Origin: Planococcus chinensis
Lineage (GTDB): Bacteria; Bacillota; Bacilli; Bacillales_A; Planococcaceae
NCBI RefSeq assembly: GCF_020071995.1
Contig: NZ_JABWTK010000012.1
Location: forward strand, 26,019 to 90,018
Length of the DNA: 64,000 nt
Direction: 5' to 3'
The notes beneath the pieces were generated by a model that saw only the letters and a list, made by a program, of their open reading frames with translations, searched no databases and was not told where the DNA came from. The position numbers were made by a program, and so were the translations under genes. Below are positions 1 to 9,758 of this stretch, in pieces. Every line of letters begins with the position of its first letter. Positions within the stretch are counted from its first letter, which is position 1.

Positions 1-869
1 TGATTGCTTATGCTTCGTCTTTGGACCAAATTGGGCCAATCACTCGTACGGTTAAAGACAATGCCTTGCTATTGAATACAATTGCTGGACACGACGAGAA
101 AGATTCAACTTCTGCAAACGTCGAAGTGCCGGATTTCGCTGCTGCACTGACTGGCGACATCAAAGGGCTTCGTATCGGTGTTCCAAAAGAATACTTCGCA
201 GAAGGCGTTGGCGAAGCTGCAAAACAGGCAGTCCGCGACGCATTGAAAGTGCTTGAAGAAAAAGGCGCAACATGGGAAGAGATTTCCCTGCCACATTCGA
301 AATATGCATTATCGACGTATTACTTGATCGCTTCTTCTGAAGCTTCATCCAACTTGTCGCGTTTTGACGGAATCCGCTACGGATACCGCACCCAAAAAGC
401 GGGCAATTTACTGGAATTCTATATGAATACACGTTCTGAAGGATTCGGTGATGAAGTGAAACGCCGCATTATGCTTGGAACTTATGCACTTAGCTCAGGC
501 TACTACGATGCATACTACAAGAAAGCACAAAAAGTGCGCACTTTGATCAAACAGGATTTCGATAAAGCGTTTGAACAATACGATGTCATCATCGGGCCAA
601 CAACGCCGACGCCGGCATTTAAAATCGGCGAAAAAATCGACGATCCACTGACGATGTATGCGAATGATATTTTGACGATTCCTGTCAACTTGGCAGGGGT
701 TCCGGCGATTTCGGTTCCTTGCGGTTTTGAAAATGGCTTACCGCTTGGCTTGCAAATCATCGGGAAATATTTTGATGAAGAAACGGTTTACCGCGTTGCT
801 GACGTTTTCGAGCAGGCAACCGATTTCCATAAAAAAACTCCTCAAGTTTGGGAGGGAGCTGCAAAATGA
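1..869 (+). CDS. gatA: Glutamyl-tRNA(Gln) amidotransferase subunit A, 3' part only
   Basis: This is the C-terminal ~288 residues of GatA, the amidase subunit that releases ammonia from glutamine so that GatB can convert Glu-tRNA(Gln) to Gln-tRNA(Gln). The open frame starts at base 3 with no stop before it, so the gene is cut by the window edge and is not truncated in the genome. The segment [15 protein letters not shown] and the C-terminal region [20 protein letters not shown] are typical of the amidase-signature family. The catalytic Lys and Ser residues lie upstream, outside the window. The stop overlaps the gatB start (ATGA), which implies translational coupling within gatCAB. Confidence 0.97.
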   Translation, partial: IAYASSLDQIGPITRTVKDNALLLNTIAGHDEKDSTSANVEVPDFAAALTGDIKGLRIGVPKEYFAEGVGEAAKQAVRDALKVLEEKGATWEEISLPHSKYALSTYYLIASSEASSNLSRFDGIRYGYRTQKAGNLLEFYMNTRSEGFGDEVKRRIMLGTYALSSGYYDAYYKKAQKVRTLIKQDFDKAFEQYDVIIGPTTPTPAFKIGEKIDDPLTMYANDILTIPVNLAGVPAISVPCGFENGLPLGLQIIGKYFDEETVYRVADVFEQATDFHKKTPQVWEGAAK

Positions 870-2296
870 ATTTTGAAACAATCATCGGCCTTGAAGTACA
901 CGTCGAGCTAAAAACAGAATCGAAAATGTTCTCTCCAGCACCGGCTCATTTCGGCGCAGAACCGAACACCAATACAAACGTGATCGACCTTGGCTACCCA
1001 GGTGTTTTGCCGGTAGTCAACAAAACTGCAGTGGATTGGGCGATGAAAGCGGCGCTCGCATTAAATTGCCAAATCAACCGCCACACAAAATTCGACCGCA
1101 AAAACTATTTCTATCCGGACAACCCGAAAGCTTACCAGATTTCGCAATTTGATGAGCCGATCGGCGAACATGGCTGGATCGAAATTGAAGTAAAAGGCGA
1201 GAAAAAACGCATCGGCATTACGCGCCTTCATATGGAAGAAGATGCCGGGAAACTTACGCATACCGGCAATGGCCATTCACTTGTAGACCTTAACCGCCAA
1301 GGCACGCCGTTGATTGAGATCGTGTCAGAACCGGACATCCGCACACCGGAGGAAGCTTATGCTTACTTGGAAAAAATCAAAGCGATCATCCAGTACACAG
1401 GTGTTTCCGATGTACGCATGGAAGAAGGCTCGCTTCGCTGCGACGCCAACATTTCACTTCGTCCATATGGGCAAGAGGAATTTGGGACAAAGACGGAATT
1501 GAAGAACTTGAATTCATTCAACTTTGTACGCAAAGGAATTGAGCACGAACAAGTCCGGCAGGAGCAAGTGTTGCTTTCAGGCGGCATCATCGAACAAGAA
1601 ACCCGCCGTTACGATGAATCTACAGGAAAAACCCTTTTGATGCGTGTGAAAGAAGGATCGGACGATTACCGTTACTTCCCGGAGCCGGATCTTGTAGATA
1701 TCATCATTGACGACGCTTGGATGGAACGCGTTCGTTCGGAAATTCCGGAACTTCCGGATGCCCGCAAAGCGCGCTATGTTTCTGAACTTGGCTTGTCATC
1801 ATATGATGCAATGGTCCTGACGCTGGCGAAACCGATTTCGGATTTCTTCGAAGCGACCGTTGCGGCCGGCGCTGATGCAAAACTTGCATCTAACTGGCTG
1901 ATGGGTGAAGTTTCTGCTTACTTGAACGCCGAGCAAAAAGAATTGAGCGAAACGAAATTGGCACCTGAAGGATTGGCGGGCATGATCAAGCTGATTTCAG
2001 ATGGTACGATTTCTTCGAAAATTGCTAAAAAAGTCTTTAAAGAATTGATTGAAAAAGGCGGAGACGCGAACGACATCGTCAAAGCAAAAGGGCTTGTCCA
2101 AATTTCGGACGAAGGCACATTGCGTGAATTTGTTACAGCTGCTTTGGATAACAACCCGCAATCGATCGAAGACTTCAAAAACGGCAAAGACCGTGCAATC
2201 GGCTTCTTGGTAGGCCAAATTATGAAGCAGACAAAAGGGCAGGCAAACCCGCCATTGCTCAATAAAATCTTGCTTGAAGAAATCGCAAAACGATAG
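866..2296 (+). CDS. gatB: Aspartyl/glutamyl-tRNA amidotransferase subunit B
   Basis: GatB (476 aa) is the kinase/transferase subunit of the tRNA-dependent amidotransferase. It phosphorylates the glutamate on mischarged tRNA(Gln) and receives ammonia from GatA. The N-terminal [12 protein letters not shown] and the internal [11 protein letters not shown] stretch are family hallmarks, and the last ~150 residues form the YqeY-like tail that contacts tRNA. I chose the ATG at 866 because it overlaps the gatA stop by four bases and follows a GGGAGGGAG ribosome binding site inside gatA; a longer in-frame start at 848 would overlap that site. A strong terminator follows the gene, so gatCAB ends here and dgkB is a separate unit. 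Confidence 0.98.
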   Translation: MNFETIIGLEVHVELKTESKMFSPAPAHFGAEPNTNTNVIDLGYPGVLPVVNKTAVDWAMKAALALNCQINRHTKFDRKNYFYPDNPKAYQISQFDEPIGEHGWIEIEVKGEKKRIGITRLHMEEDAGKLTHTGNGHSLVDLNRQGTPLIEIVSEPDIRTPEEAYAYLEKIKAIIQYTGVSDVRMEEGSLRCDANISLRPYGQEEFGTKTELKNLNSFNFVRKGIEHEQVRQEQVLLSGGIIEQETRRYDESTGKTLLMRVKEGSDDYRYFPEPDLVDIIIDDAWMERVRSEIPELPDARKARYVSELGLSSYDAMVLTLAKPISDFFEATVAAGADAKLASNWLMGEVSAYLNAEQKELSETKLAPEGLAGMIKLISDGTISSKIAKKVFKELIEKGGDANDIVKAKGLVQISDEGTLREFVTAALDNNPQSIEDFKNGKDRAIGFLVGQIMKQTKGQANPPLLNKILLEEIAKR

Positions 2297-2304
2297 CATG
2301 AAGA

Positions 2305-2331
2305 GATGGCCCGTTCACGGGCCATCTTTTT
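2305..2331 (+). terminator. Rho-independent terminator after gatB
   Basis: The 9-bp perfect stem GATGGCCCG/CGGGCCATC has a TTCA loop and is followed by five T. It ends the gatCAB transcript. Confidence 0.9.
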
Positions 2332-2524
2332 AATGTCTTCATAATTAACGGGAGAAAGGCTAAAATAGGTTGAAGCTTCTACTTAGTACAAGTAAACTAA
2401 GGATAAAGAGAAACTTCACTTGAAATACTGAACCGTGTGAAGTTGAGTCATTTGAGTTTTTGCTGCCTGGAAGAAGGGTAATCTACTGGGTATGAAAGCA
2501 GGCTAAAGGAGAAGTGATCTTATT

Positions 2525-3085
2525 ATGTCAACGGAGCAGCAGTATTTTGAAAATGCGATTACTTTAGAGAGCTATATGGCTCAAATGGAGTCGAACCAGG
2601 AAAAATCTTATTCCATCTTCGAGAAATTCGAACTTCCGGAAGATCCGGAATTCATCAATTTGTTAAAAGAAAAGCAACCACATGTTTTGGTCATTACAGA
2701 AGACTGGTGCGGCGATGCGATGATGAACAATGCGATTCTGCGTAAAATTGCAGAGGCGGCGGATGTGAAAGTGCGTTGTGTATACCGCGACCAGAATTTG
2801 GAATTGATGGACCAGTATTTGACGAACGGCGGCCGTTCCATCCCGAAATACATCATCCTTTCAAAAGAAGGCGAAGTATTGGGCGACTGGGGCCCGCGCG
2901 CACCGAAAGTCCAGGAGTTCGTGACAGAAAAAAGATCGGTTCTTCCTGAAAAAGACGACCCTCAGTTTGATTTGCATTTAAAAACAGTCATTGGCGAAAT
3001 ATCGGATGGCTTTACTTGGAACAGTGATTTTTGGCAAGCGGTCTATGAAGACCTGCGCAAGACTTTTTTTGACGTATTGAAGTAA
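2525..3085 (+). CDS. Thioredoxin-family protein with WCGD in place of WCGPC
   Basis: This is a 186-aa cytosolic protein with a thioredoxin-like fold. The active-site position reads ITEDWCGDAMMNN (Trp61-Cys62-Gly63-Asp64), so only one cysteine is present and the CXXC pair is missing. The cis-proline position SIP (residues 105-107) is kept. Known relatives are small Bacillales proteins annotated only as thioredoxin family, and their substrate is not established. With a single cysteine, disulfide exchange by the classical two-Cys route is unlikely; a monothiol or non-redox role is my inference. The ATG at 2525 follows AAAGGAGAAG. It is a monocistronic gene between two terminators. Confidence 0.8.
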   Translation: MSTEQQYFENAITLESYMAQMESNQEKSYSIFEKFELPEDPEFINLLKEKQPHVLVITEDWCGDAMMNNAILRKIAEAADVKVRCVYRDQNLELMDQYLTNGGRSIPKYIILSKEGEVLGDWGPRAPKVQEFVTEKRSVLPEKDDPQFDLHLKTVIGEISDGFTWNSDFWQAVYEDLRKTFFDVLK

Positions 3086-3095
3086 GGATGAGGAA

Positions 3096-3118
3096 AGCCG
3101 GCTCGATGCCGGCTTTTT
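3096..3118 (+). terminator. Terminator after the thioredoxin-like gene
   Basis: The stem AGCCGGC/GCCGGCT has a five-base loop and is followed by five T. Confidence 0.88.
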
Positions 3119-3265
3119 CTTAGCGAGAAGAAACGCAAGATTTGAAGGGGGAAGCATGAAAAGACTGCCTCATTCTGTGTCCAACCCACCGCGTTTTTCA
3201 ACGGCAACTTCCTGCTGACTAAAGGAGTCTTATTCTATAGAACGTTTAGAAAGGCTGAATAGGGT

Positions 3266-4177
3266 ATGAAACGAGCACGAATCATTTACAATCCAACTTC
3301 CGGACGCGAATTATTCCGCAAACACCTTCCGGAAGTGCTTGAAAAAATGGAAAAGGCGGGATACGAAACATCCTGCCACGCCACCACTGGAGAAGGCGAT
3401 GCCACGGTAGCTGCATCCATTGCGGTAAATAGAAACTATGACCTGATTGTTGCGGTTGGCGGAGACGGAACGTTGAACGAAGTGGTTGCAGGGGTATCCC
3501 AATTTGAAAACCGGCCGAAAATCGGTTTGATTCCCATGGGGACGACAAATGATTTTGCACGTGCCGTCCACATTCCCCGGGATATTAATAAAGCTGTTGA
3601 TATCATTATTCAGGGCAAATCAATCCCGGTCGATGTCGGCATGATGAATGAACGTTATTTCATCAATATTGCCGGAGGCGGCAGATTGACCGAACTCACG
3701 TACGAAGTGCCAAGCAAACTAAAGACGGTGCTTGGGCAATTGGCCTATTATTTAAAAGGCATCGAAATGCTGCCGTCCATCCGTGCTTCCAATGTCCGTA
3801 TTGAATACGATGGCCAGGTTTTTGATGACAAGGCCATGTTGTTTTTAATCGGGCTGACGAATTCTGTCGGCGGATTTGAGAAGTTGGCGCCTGATGCCAG
3901 TATCAATGACGGGAAATTCACCTTGCTGATTTTGAAGGAATTGAACATGGCAGAATTTATTCGGGTGGCGTCTTTGGCGCTGCGCGGAGAACATTTATCG
4001 GATCCCCATGTCATCTATGCAAAAGCCAGCAAAATTTCCGTTTCTTCCAATGAACGGGTTCTCTTGAATCTGGATGGGGAATATGGAGGATTGCTTCCCG
4101 CCACATTTGTAAACCATGCGCGCCATATCGAAGTGATGGTTCCGATTTCGTCAATTGATGACCATGACCGGGAATAA
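3266..4177 (+). CDS. dgkB: Diacylglycerol kinase, lipid kinase family
   Basis: DgkB (303 aa) phosphorylates diacylglycerol to phosphatidic acid at the inner membrane face, recycling the diacylglycerol released when lipoteichoic acid is made. The DAGK catalytic motif GGDGTLNEV is at residues 65-73 and the second conserved motif GTTNDFAR at 92-99; the N-terminal IIYNPTSGR is also typical. Length matches B. subtilis DgkB (YerQ), which likewise lies just after gatCAB. The ATG follows a modest AGAAAGG site. A hairpin terminator follows. Confidence 0.95.
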   Translation: MKRARIIYNPTSGRELFRKHLPEVLEKMEKAGYETSCHATTGEGDATVAASIAVNRNYDLIVAVGGDGTLNEVVAGVSQFENRPKIGLIPMGTTNDFARAVHIPRDINKAVDIIIQGKSIPVDVGMMNERYFINIAGGGRLTELTYEVPSKLKTVLGQLAYYLKGIEMLPSIRASNVRIEYDGQVFDDKAMLFLIGLTNSVGGFEKLAPDASINDGKFTLLILKELNMAEFIRVASLALRGEHLSDPHVIYAKASKISVSSNERVLLNLDGEYGGLLPATFVNHARHIEVMVPISSIDDHDRE

Positions 4178-4196
4178 AAGTGGAACTTCCATAAGC

Positions 4197-4230
4197 AAAA
4201 GGCCAGATCGAGACCGATTTGGCCTTTTCT
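4197..4230 (+). terminator. Terminator after dgkB
   Basis: The stem AAAAGGCCA/TGGCCTTTT has a 14-base loop and a short T run. It overlaps the sequence just upstream of the metallophosphatase gene. Confidence 0.7.
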
Positions 4231-4269
4231 CATCTTTATCTTTTTCTAGTACAGAGGAGGCTCAGAGAG

Positions 4270-4917
4270 ATGAATTATTTTGTGATCGGCGATGTACACG
4301 GTTGTTATCATACATTCAGCCAGTTGATTGACCGTGAATGGGACAAAGAACATGAAGTGCTGGTCCAGGTAGGTGATTTGATAGACCGAGGAAACCATGC
4401 GCCTCAAGTGGTTGGCTTGGCAAGACAGCTGAATGCGGATTGGCCGGAGCAAGCTATTTTCTTGAAAGGCAACCACGAGCTCGAAATGGAAGAGCATGTA
4501 TTCCATGGGCCGAACCCGAATTGGCTAAGACAGGGCGGAGCAGAAACACTCGCACAATATGAACAGGCTGAACGCGAGTTTGAGTCGGATATGGAGTGGC
4601 TGAGAAGCCGGCCTTTATTCTTTGAAACAAACGGACTGTTTATCAGCCATGCGGGGATTTCTATGCAGGCAGAAAATCCTTTGATCGAAAGGGATATGTA
4701 CGGCATTCTGTGGAATCGAAGCCCGTTAAAGAATATCGGCAAGCTTCAGATTATCGGCCATACGCCGCGCAAAGAACCGCTATACGATGAGCAAAGCCAT
4801 GCGTGGAATATTGACACAGGTGCTGTGTACAACGGGTATTTAACGGGAGTGAAAGTGAAGCCGAATGGGGACATCATCGGATTTGTGAATGAAAAAACAG
4901 ATCCTCGGGATATTTGA
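4270..4917 (+). CDS. Metallophosphatase of the PPP/PrpE type
   Basis: This is a 215-aa calcineurin-like phosphoesterase. All metal-ligand motifs of the PPP family are visible: GDVHG (residues 7-11), GDLIDRG (35-41), GNHE (67-70), a later SHAG and IGHTP. It would bind two divalent metals and hydrolyse phosphomonoesters. Family members include serine/threonine phosphatases and dinucleoside-polyphosphate hydrolases, and the sequence alone does not say which. The ATG at 4270 follows AGAGGAGG; the frame also runs on upstream to 4219, but that part overlaps the dgkB terminator and is unlikely to be translated. Confidence 0.85.
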   Translation: MNYFVIGDVHGCYHTFSQLIDREWDKEHEVLVQVGDLIDRGNHAPQVVGLARQLNADWPEQAIFLKGNHELEMEEHVFHGPNPNWLRQGGAETLAQYEQAEREFESDMEWLRSRPLFFETNGLFISHAGISMQAENPLIERDMYGILWNRSPLKNIGKLQIIGHTPRKEPLYDEQSHAWNIDTGAVYNGYLTGVKVKPNGDIIGFVNEKTDPRDI

Positions 4918-4946
4918 GTGAAGACCTCTCTACTATAAGTAAAGAC

Positions 4947-4980
4947 AAAAAAACCATGGATAAAAATCCATGGTTTTTTA
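4947..4980. terminator. Bidirectional terminator between convergent genes
   Basis: The stem CCATGGAT/ATCCATGG carries an A run on its left and a T run on its right, so it can end both the metallophosphatase and the Nudix transcripts. Confidence 0.88.
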
Positions 4981-5001
4981 GCATACTTCCATATGAATCG
5001 C

Positions 5002-5436
5002 TTATTCCATCAATTCAAGCGCAGCATCCTGGTCTGCGGCCAGTTTCGGGCAATGGGCTACCGGTTCCCAGTGGAACATGAACGTCCGACCGTTGTCCTG
5101 GCCATCGCTGACAATCGTGTGCTCCCAGTAATCCACACGCTCTCCGGTATATTCAAAATGGAAAATGTTGCGTTCGTATACTTTATCTTCTTGATGTTCC
5201 GGGTAATAGTTGTATTTATGGACCTTGCCGACAAATTCCAGGACCGCTTGCGGCAAGCCGGTTTCTTCCTGCACTTCCCGGTAAAGCGCATCAATCAGCA
5301 TTTCGCCTTCTTCGATGGTGCCTCCCGGGACTTGAAGTCCAGCTTCCGGTTCTCCTTGGTGTTCGAATACCAATAATTCTTTCTCGTCTTCTGGCCCTCT
5401 AGTGATATAAGCAAATACTTTTCGTCTTGTTCTCAT
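5002..5436 (-). CDS. Nudix hydrolase
   Basis: This is a 144-aa Nudix-fold pyrophosphohydrolase. The full Nudix box GX5EX7REVQEETGL is at residues 39-61, with REVQEE supplying the metal-binding glutamates. The family hydrolyses nucleoside diphosphates linked to another moiety; nothing here fixes the substrate. The ATG at 5436 is preceded by AAAAAGGATG. The gene is convergent with the metallophosphatase and divergent from cydA. Confidence 0.88.
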   Translation of the reverse strand: MRTRRKVFAYITRGPEDEKELLVFEHQGEPEAGLQVPGGTIEEGEMLIDALYREVQEETGLPQAVLEFVGKVHKYNYYPEHQEDKVYERNIFHFEYTGERVDYWEHTIVSDGQDNGRTFMFHWEPVAHCPKLAADQDAALELME

Positions 5437-5652
5437 GCTGCATCATCCTTTTTTATTGTTCTTAATAGAATACTAAATATTTAGAAAAATTTCAATTGCT
5501 TGTTCTTTTTTGTTGTCACAAGTTATTCAAAGCTCTTTTAATTATTGCCTTTTTACAGGGTTTATAAACCAAGAAAGAAGGAGAGATAAGGTACAATAGG
5601 GTTGTAGAGTTGAGTACAGGAAATAATGTGATTTTGAAAGGAGAATAAGTTG

Positions 5653-6999
5653 ATGGGATTTGAAGATACAGCGCTATTGAGTCGAATATTGACTTTAATG
5701 ACGCTTTCATTCCATATTCTTTATGCAACGGTAGGTGTAGGGGTACCGTTGATGATCATGATTGCCCAGTGGGTAGGGATCAAGAAAAATGATGACCACT
5801 ATATCCTTTTAGCAAGACGGTGGGCTCGAGGTTTCGTTATTACGGTCGCTGTTGGGGTAGTAACGGGAACAGCCATCGGGCTGCAATTATCTCTGTTGTG
5901 GCCGAATTTCATGCAATTGGCGGGTAACGTCATTGCTTTGCCGTTGTTTATGGAAGTTTTCGCCTTTTTCTTTGAAGCGATTTTCCTCGGAATTTATTTA
6001 TACACTTGGGACCGATTTGAAGACCAGCGCAAGCATTTATTGCTGCTGATTCCGGTAGCGCTTGGTGCAGCCGCATCTTCGTTGTTTATCACAGTGGTCA
6101 ATGCATTCATGAATTCACCGCAAGGTTTTGAAGTATTGAATGGCGAACTGGTCAATGTCAGCCCGCTTCTTGCGATGCTGAGCCCGGCGATGCCGACGAA
6201 AGTGGCGCATGTTATGGCGACGGCGTTTATGACATCCGCATTCTTGCTGGCATCGATTGCCGCATTCCGGATGATCCGCGGTTCCAACCATGTCTATCAT
6301 AAAAAAGCGTTGTTTTTAACGATGAAATTAGGTTTGGTGTTCTCAATTGCAACGGCATTGATCGGAGATTTCTCCGGTAAATACCTGGCAGAATACCAGC
6401 CGGAAAAATTGGCAGCTGCCGAATGGCATTTTGAAACAGAAGAAGGGGCAGAGCTGATTTTGTTCGGTGTACTGGATGGCGAAGAAGCGAAATACGCCAT
6501 CAAAGTTCCTTATGCCTTAAGTATTCTGGCACATGGGCTACCAGACTCTGAAGTCACAGGGCTGAACGAATTTCCAAAAGACGAAATTCCACCGCTCTGG
6601 ATTCATTACCTGTTTGATACGATGGTGACTATCGGCATGTGGCTGGCGTTCTTCTCCTTTGTTTACGTCGTCGCTGCATGGCGCGGCTGGTCATTCATTA
6701 AAGCGAAATGGTTCCGCTGGCTGATTGTGGCAGGTGGCCCGTTGGCGCTCATCGCCATCGAAGCCGGCTGGTGGTTTACGGAAGTCGGGCGGCAGCCATG
6801 GATTCTGCGCGGCTACATGAAGACTTCTGAAGCAGCCACAACAAGCGGGCAAGTCGACTTAATGATTATTTTGTTCGCAGGCCTTTACTTTATTCTCGGG
6901 GTCGGAACGATTGTTGTCTTATCGCGGATGTACAAACGCAATCCGGTTGAAAAAGAATTGGCAGACCGTGAAGCTCAAAAAGGCGGTGAACAAGAATGA
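5653..6999 (+). CDS. cydA: Cytochrome bd quinol oxidase subunit I
   Basis: CydA (448 aa) carries the haems of the bd-type terminal oxidase, which oxidises quinol and reduces O2 to water without pumping protons. His21 in the first helix and His186 in KVAHVMATAF match the known axial haem ligands by number and context. The quinol-binding loop is the short Gram-positive form (around LAHGLPDSEVTGLNEFP). I prefer the ATG at 5653, nine bases after AAGGAG; a TTG at 5650 is directly before it. A TACAAT -10-like box is at 5592-5597, but I found no convincing Rex operator. cydB overlaps by four bases. Confidence 0.97.
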   Translation: MGFEDTALLSRILTLMTLSFHILYATVGVGVPLMIMIAQWVGIKKNDDHYILLARRWARGFVITVAVGVVTGTAIGLQLSLLWPNFMQLAGNVIALPLFMEVFAFFFEAIFLGIYLYTWDRFEDQRKHLLLLIPVALGAAASSLFITVVNAFMNSPQGFEVLNGELVNVSPLLAMLSPAMPTKVAHVMATAFMTSAFLLASIAAFRMIRGSNHVYHKKALFLTMKLGLVFSIATALIGDFSGKYLAEYQPEKLAAAEWHFETEEGAELILFGVLDGEEAKYAIKVPYALSILAHGLPDSEVTGLNEFPKDEIPPLWIHYLFDTMVTIGMWLAFFSFVYVVAAWRGWSFIKAKWFRWLIVAGGPLALIAIEAGWWFTEVGRQPWILRGYMKTSEAATTSGQVDLMIILFAGLYFILGVGTIVVLSRMYKRNPVEKELADREAQKGGEQE

Positions 7000-8030
7000 C
7001 TTTGACACTTGAAATAATCGGGATCTCCGTTTTGTGGCTATTCCTATTCTTGTACGTCATCGTGGCGTCAATTGACTTTGGCGCCGGATTCTTTAACGCC
7101 TATAGTGCATTTACAAATAAACAGCATATCTTAACGAATATCATCCAGCGTTATTTATCGCCGGTATGGGAAGTAACGAACGTCTTTTTCGTTTTCTTCT
7201 TTGTCGGCATCATCGGCTTTTTCCCGTTGACAGCTTATTATTACGGGACCGCGCTCCTGGTGCCGGCGAGCATCGCGCTTGTCCTGCTGGCGATCCGCGG
7301 ATCGTATTATGCCTTTGCGACTTACGGGGCGAAAATCAATCATAGAGGATATATTTATATGTACGGCTTGTCGGGACTATTGCTTCCCGCTGCCTTGTCT
7401 CCTGTGCTTGCCATGTCCGAAGGCGGATTCATCAAAATGGCGGATGACAAACCGTATCTCGATTACTGGGCATTGTTTACGAGCCCTTTATCCTGGAGCA
7501 TCGTGGTCTTGAGTTTGACAGCAGTCCTTTACATTTCCGCTGTCTTCCTGACTTGGTATGCAGATAAAGCCGGGGACGTTAAGGCCACAGATTTGATGCG
7601 TAAATATGCACTGATCTGGGCAGGTCCAGCCATCATTACAGCTACGGGCATCATTTTTGAACTTCGCGCCCATAATGCGGAACATTATACACGCCTTCTT
7701 GATTTATGGTGGGTGTTCGGGATTTCGTTCCTGTTGTTCGTCGGTACCGTCTACTTGATCTGGAAACGCCGCAATTACGGCTGGGCATTCATTTTGCTTG
7801 TCGGCCAGTTCTTTACTGCGTTTTTCGCATACGGCTTCTCGCATTATCCCTATTTGCTGTATCCGTATTTGACGATTTATGACAGCTTCACGAATGAATC
7901 GATGGCGATTGCCTTGATTATTGCATTTATTGCAGGGCTCGGCCTGCTGCTGCCGTCACTGTATCTGTTGTTCCGTCTGTTCTTGTTTGATAAAGACTAC
8001 GTCAAAGGGAAATCGGATTACCACGCGTAA
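6996..8030 (+). CDS. cydB: Cytochrome bd quinol oxidase subunit II
   Basis: CydB (344 aa) is the second integral membrane subunit of the bd oxidase, with about eight or nine hydrophobic helices beginning IGISVLWLFLFLYVIVASID. The ATG overlaps the cydA stop (ATGA), so the two are translationally coupled. There is no cydCD exporter pair next to it, unlike the B. subtilis cydABCD operon, so haem-assembly functions must lie elsewhere. A separate ribosome binding site AAGGAGG follows the stop and serves the small third subunit. Confidence 0.96.
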   Translation: MTLTLEIIGISVLWLFLFLYVIVASIDFGAGFFNAYSAFTNKQHILTNIIQRYLSPVWEVTNVFFVFFFVGIIGFFPLTAYYYGTALLVPASIALVLLAIRGSYYAFATYGAKINHRGYIYMYGLSGLLLPAALSPVLAMSEGGFIKMADDKPYLDYWALFTSPLSWSIVVLSLTAVLYISAVFLTWYADKAGDVKATDLMRKYALIWAGPAIITATGIIFELRAHNAEHYTRLLDLWWVFGISFLLFVGTVYLIWKRRNYGWAFILLVGQFFTAFFAYGFSHYPYLLYPYLTIYDSFTNESMAIALIIAFIAGLGLLLPSLYLLFRLFLFDKDYVKGKSDYHA

Positions 8031-8043
8031 GGAGGAAACAGAA

Positions 8044-8154
8044 ATGCAAGATTTCTTAATATTTTATGCACCGTTTTTAGTGTTGATCGGATCCATTGTG
8101 TTTGGTTTCTGGATTTCCCTGAAAGACGGAGTTGCATCAAAAGAAGACAAATAA
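8044..8154 (+). CDS. cydS: CydS-like small subunit of cytochrome bd oxidase
   Basis: This 36-aa single-helix membrane protein begins MQDFLIFYAP, has a hydrophobic core of about 18 residues and then SLKDG with a charged tail. The FLIxYAP...FWxxLKD pattern agrees, as I recall it, with CydS, the 33-aa subunit found in the Geobacillus bd oxidase structure, where it sits by CydA and stabilises haem b558. A good AAGGAGG site lies nine bases before the ATG and 14 bases separate it from cydB. A terminator follows directly, so it is the last gene of the operon. It is easily missed because of its size. Confidence 0.82.
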   Translation: MQDFLIFYAPFLVLIGSIVFGFWISLKDGVASKEDK

Positions 8155-8157
8155 TCA

Positions 8158-8190
8158 GCGTGGGCAGGGGAAATCCTGCCCGCGTTTTTT
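8158..8190 (+). terminator. Terminator of the cydABS operon
   Basis: The stem CGTGGGCAGG/CCTGCCCGCG (one G-T pair) is followed by six T. Confidence 0.88.
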
Positions 8191-8318
8191 GATGCTGTAA
8201 TTGTCAGTGGAAAATGCCTTTGACTGCATTTGATCCATCATTTGCGTATCGAATCTAAACGGTCACTTTCGCTTTTCTTTTGTGGTACAATGGTGAAATG
8301 TGAAATGGAGTGAACGAA

Positions 8319-9683
8319 TTGAAACCAGTACAAAAAAATGACCGATTGCTTGTTCATGTGGAAGATTTGACGCATGACGGAGCGGGCGTTGCCAAAGTCG
8401 ACGGCTATCCGCTTTTTATCCAGGGTGCTTTGCCAGGGGAAGATGTCCAGGTCCATGTGTTGAAAACCTTAAAGTCCTATGGCTTTGCAAAATTGATCCA
8501 AATCGAGCAGGCTTCGCCGTTCCGCGTAACGGCGCCTTGTCCGGTATTTGATACATGCGGCGGCTGCCAGGTGCAGCATTTGTCTTATGAAGGGCAGATG
8601 ACGTTCAAACGAAAATTGGTCCGCGATGCCATTACGCGCATCGGCAAATTGCCGGACGTGCCGGTGCATCCGGTCAAAGGCATGGAAAACCCATGGCGCT
8701 ACCGCAATAAATCCCAGATTCCTTTTGGTACAGAAAATGGACGTGTCGTGGCAGGCTTTTACCAAACACGCTCCCATAATATAGCGGACACCGATATCTG
8801 CATTATCCAGACGCCGGAAGCGGACACCATTATGACCGGCCTGAAAAAGAATCTTCATGAAATGGGCATTGAACCTTATGAGGAAGAAAAGCACCGCGGC
8901 ATGCTTCGCCACGTCGTTGTCCGCAAAGGGCGTGCGACCGGAGAAATCATGGTGGTGTTAGTCACCAAAAAGAAAAAATTCCCTCAAGCAGAACGCGCTG
9001 TGGAATTGATTCGCTCGCTCGTTCCGGAAGTGGCTTCCATTGTCCAGAACGTCAATGGCGAAAAAACCAATGTGATTTTCGGCAATGAAACGCTGACACT
9101 TTGGGGCAAAGATGTCATTGAAGACCGCATCGGCGATGTGCGTTTTGAAATTTCTGCCCGCTCGTTCTATCAAGTCAATCCCGAACAGACGGAAGTGCTC
9201 TACGGACAGGCATTGGAATACGCGCAATTGACTGGCAATGAAACCGTAATTGACGCATATTGCGGCATCGGGACCATCTCGTTGTTTTTAGCCGAGCGCG
9301 CTAAATTCGTCATGGGTGTTGAAATCGTGCCCCAGGCAATTGAAGATGCTAAACGCAATGCCGCTCTGAACGGTTTTTCGAATACTTTATTCGAAGCGGG
9401 TCCTGCAGAGCAAGTGATTCCGCGCTGGTATAAAGAAGGCAAAACGGCCGATGTATTGATGGTCGATCCGCCGCGCAAAGGCTGTGATGAACAGCTGCTG
9501 CAGACGATTTTAAAACAGCGTCCAAAACGGGTCGTTTACGTTTCCTGCAATCCGGCGACACTGGCACGCGATTTGCGCATCTTGGAAGACGGCGGCTACC
9601 GCACACAGGAAGTGCAGCCGGTCGATATGTTTCCGCAGTCCACACATTGCGAAGCGGTGGCATGGCTGGAATTAGCTGAATAA
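8319..9683 (+). CDS. rlmCD: 23S rRNA (uracil-C5)-methyltransferase RlmCD
   Basis: This 454-aa enzyme methylates uracils in 23S rRNA using SAM (positions 747 and 1939 in B. subtilis RlmCD/YefA). An N-terminal TRAM domain covers residues ~5-60. The [4Fe-4S] ligand set starts at [10 protein letters not shown] (Cys74, 80, 83) with a fourth Cys near 160. The C-terminal methyltransferase domain has [16 protein letters not shown] and the catalytic loop [12 protein letters not shown] chose TTG at 8319, eight bases after GGAG; the GTG at 8310 overlaps that site. The sequence strongly resembles YefA, which follows dgkB in B. subtilis. A paralogue lies at 41413-42777. Confidence 0.93.
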   Translation: MKPVQKNDRLLVHVEDLTHDGAGVAKVDGYPLFIQGALPGEDVQVHVLKTLKSYGFAKLIQIEQASPFRVTAPCPVFDTCGGCQVQHLSYEGQMTFKRKLVRDAITRIGKLPDVPVHPVKGMENPWRYRNKSQIPFGTENGRVVAGFYQTRSHNIADTDICIIQTPEADTIMTGLKKNLHEMGIEPYEEEKHRGMLRHVVVRKGRATGEIMVVLVTKKKKFPQAERAVELIRSLVPEVASIVQNVNGEKTNVIFGNETLTLWGKDVIEDRIGDVRFEISARSFYQVNPEQTEVLYGQALEYAQLTGNETVIDAYCGIGTISLFLAERAKFVMGVEIVPQAIEDAKRNAALNGFSNTLFEAGPAEQVIPRWYKEGKTADVLMVDPPRKGCDEQLLQTILKQRPKRVVYVSCNPATLARDLRILEDGGYRTQEVQPVDMFPQSTHCEAVAWLELAE

Positions 9684-9758
9684 CAATTAGAGAAACGCCA
9701 GTGATAGATGAATTATAAATGACAATGAATTTAATACGGATTGATTCGAAAGTAGACT

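Noticed and set aside
1..869. gatA as a truncated pseudogene
   Set aside because: The frame is open to base 3 with family sequence; it is cut by the window edge only.
2412..2443. Inverted repeat AACTTCAC/GTGAAGTT upstream of the thioredoxin-like gene as a riboswitch or operator
   Set aside because: Eight-base arms with a 16-base loop and no further conserved structure; could be chance.
5504..5521. Rex operator upstream of cydA
   Set aside because: Only one half-site (TCACAA at 5516-5521) is present; the required TTGTGA partner 6 bp away reads TCTTTT.
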